From: Prauserella alba
Lineage (GTDB): Bacteria > Actinomycetota > Actinomycetes > Mycobacteriales > Pseudonocardiaceae
Direction: 5' to 3'
NCBI RefSeq assembly: GCF_024171735.1
Contig: NZ_JAMTCH010000004.1
Location: 1,054,001-1,118,000 of the forward strand
Length of the DNA: 64,000 nucleotides
Made by a program: the position numbers and the translations under genes. Under the pieces are notes generated by a model. That model was not told the origin of the DNA. It worked only from the letters and a program-made list of their open reading frames with translations, and did not search any database. Below are positions 46,842 to 57,322 of the stretch, piece after piece (position 1 is the first letter of the stretch; every line of letters begins with the position of its first letter).

Positions 46842-47414
46842 TCAGGCCGGTGCGGCGTGCGGATGCTCCGTCTGTTGCGCCAGCTGCTCGACCAGTTGCT
46901 CGCAGAACGCCGGCAGGTCGTCCGGGTTGCGGCTCGTCACGAGCCCGCCGTCGACCACGACCTGTTCGTCCACCCAGTCGGCACCGGCGTTGCGCAGGTC
47001 CGTCTGCAGGCTGGGATACGACGTCAACCGCCTGCCCCGGAGCACTCCGGCCTCGATGAGGGTCCACGGCGCGTGGCAGATCGCCGCGACGGGTTTGCCC
47101 GCATCGACGAACGCCCCGACGAACCGCACCGAAGCCGGGTCGGTGCGAAGCAGGTCCGGGTTCGCGACGCCGCCGGGCAGCACGAGGCCGAGATAATCGT
47201 CCACAGACGCCTCCGAGACCGGCTTGTCGGCCCGGAACACGTCGGCCTTGTCGAGATGGTTGAAAGCCTGCACGTCGCCGTACTCGAACGAGATCAGCTC
47301 GGGCAGACCCTCGGCGTCCTGCACCGCCTTCCACGGCCTGGTCAACTCGACCTGCTCGACACCTTCGGGCGCCACCAGGAAGGCCACTCGACGGCCACTG
47401 AGCCTGCCGGTCAC
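46842..47414 (-). CDS. DJ-1/PfpI-family protein, YhbO-like
   Basis: 190-aa type-1 glutamine-amidotransferase-like protein of the PfpI/YhbO group (protease or deglycase/chaperone activity reported for family members). The nucleophile Cys lies in AAICHAPWTLIEAG near residue 105, and the N-terminal Glu region is APEGVEQVEL near 15. GTG at 47414 gives the usual start and has GAGGAG 8 nt upstream; ATG at 47432 is also possible. Divergent from menC with 73 bp between. Confidence 0.88.
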   Translation of the reverse strand: MTGRLSGRRVAFLVAPEGVEQVELTRPWKAVQDAEGLPELISFEYGDVQAFNHLDKADVFRADKPVSEASVDDYLGLVLPGGVANPDLLRTDPASVRFVGAFVDAGKPVAAICHAPWTLIEAGVLRGRRLTSYPSLQTDLRNAGADWVDEQVVVDGGLVTSRNPDDLPAFCEQLVEQLAQQTEHPHAAPA

Positions 47415-47487
47415 AGTCACCACTCCTCTCATGTCGGTTCGATTCGCGCGTACCCGGCGTGGCTGCCCTGCGAAACGCACGCGGACA

Positions 47488-48462
47488 ATGGCGCTCGTGA
47501 ACGACAAGGCGACCGGCGTCGACGTGTCAGGTGTGTTCTCGCTCCCCATGCGGAACCGGTTCCGCGGGATCACCGTGCGCGAGGGCGTGCTGCTACGCGG
47601 GCCAGCGGGCTGGGGCGAGTTCAGCCCGTTCCGCGACTACGGCGACGCCGAAGCGGTGCCGTGGTTCACGGCGGCGGTCGAGGCGAGCCGCGACGGCTGG
47701 CCGGAACCGGTGCGCGATGCGGTCGAGGTCAACACCACGGTGCCCGTGGTGTCGCCGGAGCGAGCGCACGCGCTGGTGTCCGCGTCGGGCTGCCGCACAG
47801 CGAAGGTGAAGGTCGCCGATCCGCGCTCGTCGCTCGCCGACGACTGCGCCCGCGTGGAAGCGGTCCGCGACGCGCTGGGAACCGGCGGCGCGGTCCGCGT
47901 CGACGCGAACGCGGCGTGGGACGTCGACACCGCGGTCACCGCGCTCCGGGAGCTGGACGGTGCGGCCGGTGGGCTGGAGTACGCCGAACAGCCGTGCCCC
48001 TCGGTGGCCGAACTGGCCGAGGTGCGGCGCAAGGTCGGCGTGCTGATCGCGGCGGACGAGTCGATCCGGAGGGCCGAGGATCCGCTGCGGGTCGCCGTGG
48101 CCGGTGCCGCCGACGTGGCGGTGCTGAAGGCCGCCCCGCTGGGTGGCGTGCGCCGGGCACTCGACGTCGCGGAAGCGTGCGGGCTGCCGTGCGTGGTGTC
48201 GTCGGCCGTCGAAAGCAGCGTCGGCCTCGCCGCGGGGCTCGCGCTCGCCGGAGCGCTGCCCGAACTCGACTTCGCCTGCGGGCTCGGCACCGCGAGTCTG
48301 CTCACCGCCGACGTGACGAGCGCACCGCTGTCGCCCGTGGAGGGCCGCATCCCGGTGCCGCGCACGGCGCCGGAGCCGGACCTGTTCGCCGACCACGCGG
48401 CCGATCCGGACACCACACGGTGGTGGGACGAGCGGCTCCGTCGCGTCGAAGCCGCCCGCTGA
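47488..48462 (+). CDS. menC: o-Succinylbenzoate synthase, menaquinone biosynthesis
   Basis: 324-aa enolase-superfamily enzyme that dehydrates SHCHC to o-succinylbenzoate. Acid/base lysine in TAKVKVADP near residue 105, metal ligands in VRVDANAAW (near 137), EQPC (near 167) and AADES (near 190), second lysine in VLKAAPLGG near 210. ATG at 47488; a GTG three codons later is possible. No other men genes occur in the window, so it stands apart from its pathway. Confidence 0.92.
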   Translation: MALVNDKATGVDVSGVFSLPMRNRFRGITVREGVLLRGPAGWGEFSPFRDYGDAEAVPWFTAAVEASRDGWPEPVRDAVEVNTTVPVVSPERAHALVSASGCRTAKVKVADPRSSLADDCARVEAVRDALGTGGAVRVDANAAWDVDTAVTALRELDGAAGGLEYAEQPCPSVAELAEVRRKVGVLIAADESIRRAEDPLRVAVAGAADVAVLKAAPLGGVRRALDVAEACGLPCVVSSAVESSVGLAAGLALAGALPELDFACGLGTASLLTADVTSAPLSPVEGRIPVPRTAPEPDLFADHAADPDTTRWWDERLRRVEAAR

Positions 48463-48495
48463 GGACACCTACTCGTCCGGGTGCGGGGCAGTCCG

Positions 48496-50877
48496 TCAGA
48501 CGGCCGCCTCGTCGGCGTGCGGGTTGGGGCCGGCGTCGCGGACGGGCAACGTGGCGAATGCCGCGGGCGGGTCGCGCCACGGATCGGCGGGCGTACCCGC
48601 CTGTGCCGCACGGACCGCCTGCCATACCCGTTGCGGGGTGAGCGGCATGTCGATGTGCCGTACGCCGAGGTGTTTCACGGCGTCGACCACGGCGTTCTGC
48701 ACGGCCGGAGTCGACCCGATCGTCGCCGATTCGCCGATTCCCTTGGCACCCAGCGGGTTCAGGGGCGAGTCGGTCTCCGTGTTCGACACCTCCAGCGTCG
48801 GCACCTCCATCGCCGACGGCACCAGATAGTCGGCGAGCGTGCCGGTGGACGGGTTGCCGTCCTCGTCGTAGGTGTAGTGCTCCCACAACGCCTGCGAAAT
48901 GCCCTGCACCGCACCGCCGTGCTGCTGACCACGCACGAGCAGCGGATTCAGCACCCGGCCGCAGTCGTCGACCGCGATGTGCCGGGTCGGCGTGACCTTG
49001 CCGGTCTCGGTGTCGACCTCGACCACGGACACGTGCGCCCCGAACGGGAACGTCGCGCCGTCCGGCGTGAAATCGGTGTCGGCGGCGAGGGTGGTGCCGT
49101 TCTCGGCTGCGTAGGAGGCGAGCTGGGCCCAGCTGACGGTCGCGCTCGGCACGCCGAGCACGCCGAGTCCACCATCTCCCGTGACCTCGATGTCCTCGAC
49201 GGCCGCCTCGAGCTTCGTCGCCGCCAGCTCCTTGGCCTTCGCCACCAGCAGTTCGCTGGCCTCGCGGACCGCGCTGCCACCGATCTGCAGCGACCGCGAA
49301 CCGCCGGTACCGCCGCCGCGCGGAACCTGCGCCGTGTCCGACTGCACGAAGTCGATCCGCTCCAACGGAATGCCCAGTGCGTCCGAGGCGAGCATCGAGA
49401 ACGACGTCGGGTGCCCCTGGCCGTGCCCCGAGGTGCCGACCTTGATCGTCGCGCGGCCGTCGTCATTCATCTCCACCGCGGCGAACTCGCTGGTGCCGCC
49501 GCCTGTGATCTCGACGTACGTGCTCACCCCGATCCCGAGCAGCGTCGTCTCACCCGCATCGATACGGCGCTGCTGCTCCTTGCGCAGCTCCTCGTAGTCG
49601 GCGGCCCGCAGCGCCTCGCGCAGCGGCAGGTCGTAGTCGCCCGAGTCGTACGTGGCCCCGACGAGCGTCTGGTACGGGAACTGGTCGGGCTGCAGGAAGT
49701 TCTTGCGCCGCAACTCGACCGGATCCATCCCCAGCTCGGCGGCGCCGACGTCGATGATCCGCTCCAGCATGGCCGCAGCCTCGGGCCTGCCCGCGCCCCG
49801 GAACGCACCGGTCGGCGTCGTGTTCGTCAGCGCGGCGATCGCACCGAAACTGATCTTCGGGATCCGGTACACGCCCTGCGCCATCAGCCGCGTCGGACCG
49901 AGCGGGAACCCGCCGCCGAAGCCGGCGTAGGCGCCGCAGTCGCCGACGACGTTGCAGTGCAACCCGGTGATCGTGCCGTCCGACTTCAGGCCCAACTCGG
50001 CGTACTGCACCTGGGCGCGGCTCTGCGGCATCGCCTGCAGGTTCTCCGAACGCGTCTCGACCCACTTGATCGGCCTGCCGAGGCGCTGCACCGCGGCGAT
50101 GACCACCTGGTGTTCGGCGATCATGCCGATCTTGCCGCCGAATGCGCCTCCGACGTGCGGGGTGACCAGGTGAACCCGTTCGGCGTCGACGCCGAGCTGT
50201 ATGGCCGCGAGTTTCCACGGCACGTGCGGCATCTGCGTCGACACGTGGATCGTCATGTCGTAGTCGCCGCCGAGGTAACCGCCACCCGGTTCGACGGCGA
50301 TCGCGTTGCCCTCCATGGGCACGACCGCCACACGCTGGTTCTCGATCCTGGCGCGCGCCACGACGTCGGCGTCGCCGAGGGCCTCCGCGCCGACCTCGTC
50401 CCGTTCGCCTGCCGCGATGTTCGACCCCAGGTCCGGGAACTGCAGCGGCGCGTCCTCGGCGAGCGCCTCCTCCGGATCGGCGACGACGGGCAGCGGCTCG
50501 TAGTCGACGTCGACCAGTTCCACGGCATCGGCCGCGGCCGTGGGTGTCTGTGCCACGACGACGGCGACGGCGTCGCCGACGAACCGCACCCGCTCGCTCG
50601 CCAACGGCATGCGCACGCAGTCGGGATTGACGACCATCAACTGGCGCACCGGTGACAGGTCGAGGTCGGCCGCCGTGTACACGGCCAGCACGCCGTCGGC
50701 CTGTTCGGCCTCGGTCTTGTCGATGCCCGTGATCTCGGCGTGGGCGAACGGCGAGCGCACGAACACGGCATGCGCGGCACCCGGGATCGGCAGATTGTCG
50801 ACGTAGGTGGCTTCGCCGCGCAGCAGTTCGGGGTCCTCGACCCGCCGCACCTCGGTTCCGAGCACAGATCCAGGCAT
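48496..50877 (-). CDS. Xanthine-dehydrogenase-family molybdopterin-binding subunit, stand-alone
   Basis: 793-aa catalytic subunit of a second molybdenum hydroxylase. Landmarks: RRVEDPELLRGEATYVDN, GGAFGGK near 255, TGAFRGAGRPEA near 365, SGHGQGHPTS near 485, and the catalytic Glu in GAKGIGESATI near 745. The active-site loop reads AFRGAGRPE, not the AYRCSFR of true carbon-monoxide dehydrogenase, so coxL is not assigned. No signal peptide. Neither an FAD nor a 2Fe-2S subunit gene is adjacent, so its electron partners must be encoded elsewhere, unless the small subunit at 8346 is shared. Confidence 0.88.
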   Translation of the reverse strand: MPGSVLGTEVRRVEDPELLRGEATYVDNLPIPGAAHAVFVRSPFAHAEITGIDKTEAEQADGVLAVYTAADLDLSPVRQLMVVNPDCVRMPLASERVRFVGDAVAVVVAQTPTAAADAVELVDVDYEPLPVVADPEEALAEDAPLQFPDLGSNIAAGERDEVGAEALGDADVVARARIENQRVAVVPMEGNAIAVEPGGGYLGGDYDMTIHVSTQMPHVPWKLAAIQLGVDAERVHLVTPHVGGAFGGKIGMIAEHQVVIAAVQRLGRPIKWVETRSENLQAMPQSRAQVQYAELGLKSDGTITGLHCNVVGDCGAYAGFGGGFPLGPTRLMAQGVYRIPKISFGAIAALTNTTPTGAFRGAGRPEAAAMLERIIDVGAAELGMDPVELRRKNFLQPDQFPYQTLVGATYDSGDYDLPLREALRAADYEELRKEQQRRIDAGETTLLGIGVSTYVEITGGGTSEFAAVEMNDDGRATIKVGTSGHGQGHPTSFSMLASDALGIPLERIDFVQSDTAQVPRGGGTGGSRSLQIGGSAVREASELLVAKAKELAATKLEAAVEDIEVTGDGGLGVLGVPSATVSWAQLASYAAENGTTLAADTDFTPDGATFPFGAHVSVVEVDTETGKVTPTRHIAVDDCGRVLNPLLVRGQQHGGAVQGISQALWEHYTYDEDGNPSTGTLADYLVPSAMEVPTLEVSNTETDSPLNPLGAKGIGESATIGSTPAVQNAVVDAVKHLGVRHIDMPLTPQRVWQAVRAAQAGTPADPWRDPPAAFATLPVRDAGPNPHADEAAV

Positions 50878-51204
50878 GTGACCGACACTAACCCGTGGCG
50901 TTGATCATGCCTAGGGATCACGCCCCGGAGGCGCACCCGTCCCCCGAACAGCGGAAGCCGCCGGACACGGCGCCCCACCGGCCGCACCGCGTGATTCGCC
51001 GGCACGCTGCGCAGCGCACTCCGCCTCGGCCCACGTCACGACGAGAACGGCCGCGATTCGACCACCGGAGCGTGACACGAGCGCAGAACACGCACGTCTG
51101 CGTGCAGAACACGCGCGAAGGTGCAGCCGCGCGGCAGCGGGACGTTGGGGGTGGTGGTCGGGCGACGGGCGGGCGCAGGACATGCGGGCGAGGTGGGTTC
51201 GCAC
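50878..51204. promoter_or_regulatory. Upstream region of the stand-alone Mo-hydroxylase
   Basis: No gene seen. It contains a direct repeat GCAGAACACGC at 51083-51093 and 51104-51114, 21 bp apart, and between them an inverted repeat CACGCA-cgtc-TGCGTG. This lies about 205 bp upstream of the hydroxylase start. Confidence 0.4.
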
Positions 51205-51250
51205 AAAAAAAAGCGAGCCCCGGGGCACTGGGTGCTCCCGGGGCTCGCTT
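51205..51250 (-). terminator. Intrinsic terminator of groEL
   Basis: On the minus strand, AAGCGAGCCCCGGG pairs with CCCGGGGCTCGCTT (14 bp, 12-nt loop), followed by a run of eight T (51205-51212). It lies 17 bp after the groEL stop, a textbook intrinsic terminator and the strongest in the window. Confidence 0.95.
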
Positions 51251-51266
51251 CGGCTTCAGGCCTGAA

Positions 51267-52931
<1,665 letters not shown>

Positions 52932-53032
52932 TCACAGGCCAGGCTCGGTGCCCGCGACGGACGACCAGCCCGGGATCTCCCGGACGTGGCCTCACCGTCC
53001 CGACCTTCAGGCACCGGTCGGCGACCGGGTAC

Positions 53033-53059
53033 CTAGCACTCGACGGTGCCGAGTGCCAA
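53033..53059. promoter_or_regulatory. CIRCE operator 1
   Basis: CTAGCACTC-N9-GAGTGCCAA, two mismatches to the consensus TTAGCACTC-N9-GAGTGCTAA. It lies 132 bp upstream of groEL, the proximal of two. Confidence 0.9.
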
Positions 53060-53067
53060 TCTCGTGT

Positions 53068-53094
53068 TTAGCACTCTCCGGGTGAGAGTGCAAG
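53068..53094. promoter_or_regulatory. CIRCE operator 2
   Basis: TTAGCACTC-N9-GAGTGCAAG, perfect left half and two mismatches in the right half. It lies 35 bp from the first, start to start. Predicted HrcA repressor target. Confidence 0.88.
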
Positions 53095-53125
53095 AAAGGG
53101 GTCCCCCGACACGGCCGTGCCACAG

Positions 53126-53180
53126 TGCCCCCAGGGGCACTTTGGTGGCACTCAACGCAACCAAAGTGCCCCTGGGGGCG
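53126..53180. repeat. Dispersed 55-bp near-palindrome, copy 2
   Basis: Left arm 53126-53152, centre C at 53153, right arm 53154-53180, with 23 of 27 arm positions matching. Same 27-1-27 architecture as copy 1. It lies between the CIRCE sites and the epimerase start. Core AAAGTGCCCCTGGGGGCG. Confidence 0.85.
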
Positions 53181-53240
53181 ACAGCCTCCGAAATCGAAAC
53201 AGATTGACACGGGCGTACCAGAAACGCTTCGATCGCGAGC

Positions 53241-54236
53241 ATGGAGCGATACCTGGTCACCGGCAGCGCAGGCCACCTCGGCGAAGCAGTGGTGCGCACG
53301 CTGCGCGAACGGGGCGACGACGTCGTCGGCCTGGACATTCTCGAATCCCCCTTCACGACGGTCACCGGGTCGATCACCGACCGCACCGTCGTGCGGCGCG
53401 CGCTCGACGGCGTAACCCGCGTCGTGCACACCGCGACGCTCCACAAGCCGCACGTCGGGTCGCACGCGCGGCAGGACTTCGTCGACGTCAACGTCACCGG
53501 GACCCTGGCGGTCCTCGAGGAGTCGGCCGCGGCCGGGGTGCGGAACGTGGTCTTCACCAGCAGCACGAGTGCGTTCGGCCGCGCACTCACGCCCGCACCC
53601 GGCGAGCCGGCCGCGTGGATCACCGAGGACGTCCGCCCGGTGGTACGCAACATCTACGGCGCCACGAAGATCGCCGCAGAGGACCTGTGCGAACTGCTGG
53701 CCCGAGATCTGCGCCTGCCCGTGGTCGTCCTGCGCACATCGCGGTTCTTCCCCGAAAGCGACGACCGGGACGACGTGCGCAGCGCCTTCGACGACACGAA
53801 CCTGAAGGTCAACGAGTACGCCTACCGGCGCGTCGACCTCGAAGACGTCGTCGACGCCCACCTGATCGCCGCCCACCACACCCCACAAGCCCACCACGAC
53901 TCGGAAACATGGTTCGACCGGTTCGTCATCAGCGCCACGACGCCGTTCACCCGCGACGACGCCGCCGAACTCGCCACCGACGCCCCTGCCGTGTTCGCCC
54001 GTGTGCTGCCGGAACTGGCCGCCAGGTACGAGGAGTGGGGCTGGCGCATGCTGCCCGCGCTCGACCGTGTCTACTCCAACGAACGCGCGCTCACGACGCT
54101 CGGCTGGCGGCCGCGCTACGACATCCGCGCCGCCGCCGAACTGGCCCGCACCACCGGTACGGCACGCAGCCCGATGGCACAGGCGGTCGGCGCGAAGGGG
54201 TACCACGCGGAACCGACCGGCGTGTACACGCTCTGA
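53241..54236 (+). CDS. NAD-dependent epimerase/dehydratase-family protein
   Basis: 331-aa extended short-chain dehydrogenase. Rossmann motif VTGSAGHLGEAV at residue 6, catalytic Tyr/Lys in YGATK near 139, and Ser in FTSSTSAFG near 111. It probably acts on a nucleotide sugar or related substrate, with no pathway clue nearby. ATG at 53241, reading away from groEL. Confidence 0.88.
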   Translation: MERYLVTGSAGHLGEAVVRTLRERGDDVVGLDILESPFTTVTGSITDRTVVRRALDGVTRVVHTATLHKPHVGSHARQDFVDVNVTGTLAVLEESAAAGVRNVVFTSSTSAFGRALTPAPGEPAAWITEDVRPVVRNIYGATKIAAEDLCELLARDLRLPVVVLRTSRFFPESDDRDDVRSAFDDTNLKVNEYAYRRVDLEDVVDAHLIAAHHTPQAHHDSETWFDRFVISATTPFTRDDAAELATDAPAVFARVLPELAARYEEWGWRMLPALDRVYSNERALTTLGWRPRYDIRAAAELARTTGTARSPMAQAVGAKGYHAEPTGVYTL

Positions 54237-54285
54237 ACCGCATCCGGCCGCGACGTACCGGCCCGGAACCGGGCGGGCCGCGGGC

Positions 54286-56121
54286 TCAGTTCTCCGGCTG
54301 CACCGGGATCGACTTGGGCAGCGTCCGGCCCTGCGACGAGTCACCGGTCGGCGCGGACTGCGAGCCACCGGGGCCGACCGGGATCTCCGGGACCGAACTC
54401 GACGTGCCCGGCTCGCCGCCAGGGTCGCCGCCACCCGCCGGCTCCTCGTCCCCGCCGGTGAGCAGCAGGATCGTCACGACGACAGCGGCTGCCAAGACGA
54501 CGGCCAGCCCCGCCCAGAGCCACCACTTGCCGCCGCCGTTGCCATCGCGCTGCCCGCCGGGACCACCGGGTCCACCCGGCCCGCCGGGGCCGGGTGGACC
54601 TCCCGGTGGCGGGAAGCCTCCGGGAGGGGGACCGCCCGCCGGCATTCCGGGCTGCGGAGTCCCGAACCCGGGCTGACCTCCCTGCGGCGGCCTGCCAAGC
54701 CCCGGCGGCGGGGTCTGGGCGGGATTCCCCGGCGGCGGCGTCCCGTACGGCGGCTGCCCGGGCCCCTGCGGCCGCGGACCACCGGGCGGCCCCTGTGGTC
54801 CCGGACCGCCCGGGCCACCCTGCTGTCCCGGTCCGCCCGGACCCGGCGGGCCTCCCTGAGGTCCGTACGGACCCGGTTGTCCCGGCTGCTGAGGATGCAC
54901 GAGGCCTCCCTCTCCCTGTCGCGACGCCGTATCCGGTCGTGACGCCGCATTCTGCCGCGCCGTGTCGCCGTGCCGCGCCGTGTCGCCGTGCCGCGCCGTG
55001 TCGTCGTGCTCCGAGGTCAGGCGCCGGATGCCGCCGAGCTCCGTCCCGGACGGCGGGGTCGCGGCCTGCCCCGCGGTGACCTGTTCCGTGATCGGCGTCC
55101 CCGTCGCCGCGCCGTCACCTGCCGAACCGCCGCTCGCCGCGGCCGCACCTCCGGCAGCAGCACCTCCGGCACCAGCAGCTCGGGAAACAGCGCCACCGGC
55201 ACCGCCCGCCGCAGCACCACCCGCCGCAGCCGAGTCAGCGGCACCCGCGCCCGCACCTGCGGACCCGCCGCGGGTCAGAGCCTCGCGAGCGGCGGCGATC
55301 AGCTCGACACAGCCCGCGTAGCGCTCCCCGGGGCGCTTCGCCATCCCCTTGCGCACGACGTCGTCGATGTGTTCGCCGAGGCCCGGCAAGGCACGCGAGA
55401 GCGACGGCGGTTCACGGTTGAGATGACCCGCGATGACGGTCTGCACGTCGCCGGTGAACGGCGGCCTTCCCGCAAGGCAGGAGTAGAGCATGCACGCGAG
55501 CGCGTACTGGTCGGTGCGGCCGTCGAGGGGTTCGCCGCGGAGGTGTTCGGGCGCCGCGTAGGTGGGCGAACCGAGGAAGTCGCCGCCGCGGGACGACCGC
55601 GTCGCTGCGCCGCGTTCGGTGAGGCCGAAGTCGGCGAGGTAGACGTGTTCGAGCTGGTCCCGCGCCCGCTGGCGACTCGCGACGAGCACGTTGGCCGGTT
55701 TGACGTCGAGGTGGACCAGCCCGTCGCGGTGCAGCGAGTCGAGGGCGTCGGCGACCTGGTCGAGCAGGCCGACCACGCGTGCCGGATCCATCGGACCGCC
55801 ACCGCAGAGGCCGGCGAGGTCGGCACCGTCGACGTAGCGCATGGCGATGTAGAGCAGCCCGTCGAGCTCGCCGAAGTCGTAGAGCGGCACGATGTTGGCG
55901 TGGTCGACGGCGGAGGTGTTGCGTGCCTCGTCGACGAACCGGTCGCGGAACTCCGGATCGGCGCCGGCGTGTTCACCGATGATCTTCAGGGCGACCCTGC
56001 GGCCGAGACGCACGTCCGTGGCCTCGTAGAGCACGCTCATGCCGCCGCGGCCGAGCGCACCGTCGATGCGGTAGTTGCCCAGCTGCCGACCGGTGAGGTC
56101 CCCCGACACATCGCCTGACAC
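54286..56121 (-). CDS. Membrane Ser/Thr protein kinase with collagen-like linker
   Basis: 611-aa PknB-type kinase. Gly loop LGRGGMSVLYEA near 23, Lys in VALKII near 44, catalytic loop HLDVKPANVL near 137, DFGL near 162 and SPTYAAPEH near 183. The catalytic loop reads HLD instead of HRD, so it is a non-RD kinase. After the domain come an Ala/Gly segment, HGDTAR repeats (around 54960-55010), a Gly-Pro collagen-like stretch (about 54540-54860), one TM helix (WWLWAGLAVVLAAAVVV) and a 60-residue external tail. GTG start. A 15-bp palindrome sits just upstream. Confidence 0.9.
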   Translation of the reverse strand: MSGDVSGDLTGRQLGNYRIDGALGRGGMSVLYEATDVRLGRRVALKIIGEHAGADPEFRDRFVDEARNTSAVDHANIVPLYDFGELDGLLYIAMRYVDGADLAGLCGGGPMDPARVVGLLDQVADALDSLHRDGLVHLDVKPANVLVASRQRARDQLEHVYLADFGLTERGAATRSSRGGDFLGSPTYAAPEHLRGEPLDGRTDQYALACMLYSCLAGRPPFTGDVQTVIAGHLNREPPSLSRALPGLGEHIDDVVRKGMAKRPGERYAGCVELIAAAREALTRGGSAGAGAGAADSAAAGGAAAGGAGGAVSRAAGAGGAAAGGAAAASGGSAGDGAATGTPITEQVTAGQAATPPSGTELGGIRRLTSEHDDTARHGDTARHGDTARQNAASRPDTASRQGEGGLVHPQQPGQPGPYGPQGGPPGPGGPGQQGGPGGPGPQGPPGGPRPQGPGQPPYGTPPPGNPAQTPPPGLGRPPQGGQPGFGTPQPGMPAGGPPPGGFPPPGGPPGPGGPGGPGGPGGQRDGNGGGKWWLWAGLAVVLAAAVVVTILLLTGGDEEPAGGGDPGGEPGTSSSVPEIPVGPGGSQSAPTGDSSQGRTLPKSIPVQPEN

Positions 56122-56133
56122 AGCGCGCAGCCT

Positions 56134-56148
56134 AGCGGTCGGACCGCT
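56134..56148. promoter_or_regulatory. 15-bp perfect palindrome before the kinase
   Basis: AGCGGTC-G-GACCGCT, ending 13 bp upstream of the kinase GTG. The position suits an operator or translation-blocking hairpin. No regulator is identified. Confidence 0.45.
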
Positions 56149-56270
56149 GGTCGGACGCGAAGTGTCGGAAAGCCCCGGCTACCGTTTCCCGCGGCAGGGA
56201 ACCGGCGAACCGGGTGCGGACCGCGCACGCGATGTGCCGGAGGAGCCCCGGTCGTGAAGAAAACCGAAAG

Positions 56271-56477
56271 CTACGAGACCTTCTTGACGTCGGCAGCCTG
56301 ACTGCGGCCGTCCCGCCCCGCGGCGATCTCGAACTCCACCCGATCACCCTCGTCGAGAGTGCGGAATCCCTCTGCCTGAATCGCGGAGTAATGCACGAAA
56401 ACGTCGGGCCCCTCCGGGGACTCGATGAAGCCGTAGCCCTTTTCCGCGTTGAACCATTTGACCGTGCCGACTGCCAC
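56271..56477 (-). CDS. cspA: Small cold-shock protein
   Basis: 68-aa single cold-shock-domain RNA chaperone. RNP1 KGYGFIES and RNP2 VFVHYSAI are intact, and the N-terminus is [16 protein letters not shown] at 56477 with AAGGAGG and 6-nt spacing. The upstream leader is free of other genes for about 250 bp. Different from the extended protein at 3614, which has a C-terminal domain. Confidence 0.95.
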   Translation of the reverse strand: MAVGTVKWFNAEKGYGFIESPEGPDVFVHYSAIQAEGFRTLDEGDRVEFEIAAGRDGRSQAADVKKVS

Positions 56478-56725
56478 GGTGTCCTCCTTGTAGCAAACCG
56501 AAAAACGCTCCGAGCACAGCCTGTCTGCGCTCCAAGCGTCGATCACGCTACCGGAATCACACGGCTCGGCAATGGTCAATTTGCGGTAACGGGTTCGCCG
56601 ACATATCGCCGCCCGTCGGACGCGCTGAGTGACAGCGGGAAAATCCCATTCACCCACATAGCCCACAACGCACGTGCGGTGGCTGGAAGAAGAAGTTCCC
56701 CGGAACTCGCCGAAACGCGGGAGAA

Positions 56726-57319
56726 TCAGCGCCTGGCCTGGACCAGAACCGTACCGGGGCCCGCGAAATCGAGCGCCAGCCCCTGCCCGGTGCGCACGGA
56801 CTGTGGCCCCGCCGGATCGATCGCGCGCAGCCGGACCTGGATCGTGTCCGGATAGGCGACGAGGAACGCGGGCCGCACCGTGATCATCTCGCCCGCATCG
56901 AGGTTGAGCAGGTCGACGGGGCCCCTCGCACTCAGCACGAGCGAACCCGCACCGCTGTAGTGCTCGAGGAACCCGTGATCGCCGCCGAACAGGTGCTGCA
57001 GCCCCGACCACGACGCGTCACGCCGGATCGACGCGGGACGCGCCAGCACCCGCGACTCCGGCACCGTCGACACGCACCACCCGCTGCGCCCGTCGAAGCC
57101 GAGCGGGTAGACGTCCCCCGCCGTCTCGGGGGCGAGGTCGACCCAGCCGCCGCCAGCGGGCGCGGTCAGCACGGTCGGCTCGCCGCGCGCGGGCCGGGAC
57201 ACCGAGACGCCGAAACTGCTCGCCATGATCGCCTTCGCGGGTGCCTGCACCGCCTCGCCGTCGGCGAGCACGATGCGGGCGACGCCGAACGTCGGCGTGT
57301 GCCGGGTGTGGACCTCCAT
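56726..57319 (-). CDS. AIM24-family protein, copy 2
   Basis: 197-aa AIM24/TIGR00266-type beta-sandwich protein, function unknown. Features are [24 protein letters not shown] at the N-terminus, [16 protein letters not shown] near 115, and [12 protein letters not shown] near 155. Starts 3 bp after the stop of the other copy, so they are co-transcribed. It shares only moderate identity with it and lacks the VFGGESMF segment. Confidence 0.85.
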   Translation of the reverse strand: MEVHTRHTPTFGVARIVLADGEAVQAPAKAIMASSFGVSVSRPARGEPTVLTAPAGGGWVDLAPETAGDVYPLGFDGRSGWCVSTVPESRVLARPASIRRDASWSGLQHLFGGDHGFLEHYSGAGSLVLSARGPVDLLNLDAGEMITVRPAFLVAYPDTIQVRLRAIDPAGPQSVRTGQGLALDFAGPGTVLVQARR

Positions 57320-57322
57320 GCC

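Noticed and set aside
48496..50877. Aerobic carbon-monoxide dehydrogenase large subunit
   Set aside because: The AYRCSFR active-site loop is replaced by AFRGAGRPE, and coxM and coxS are not adjacent.
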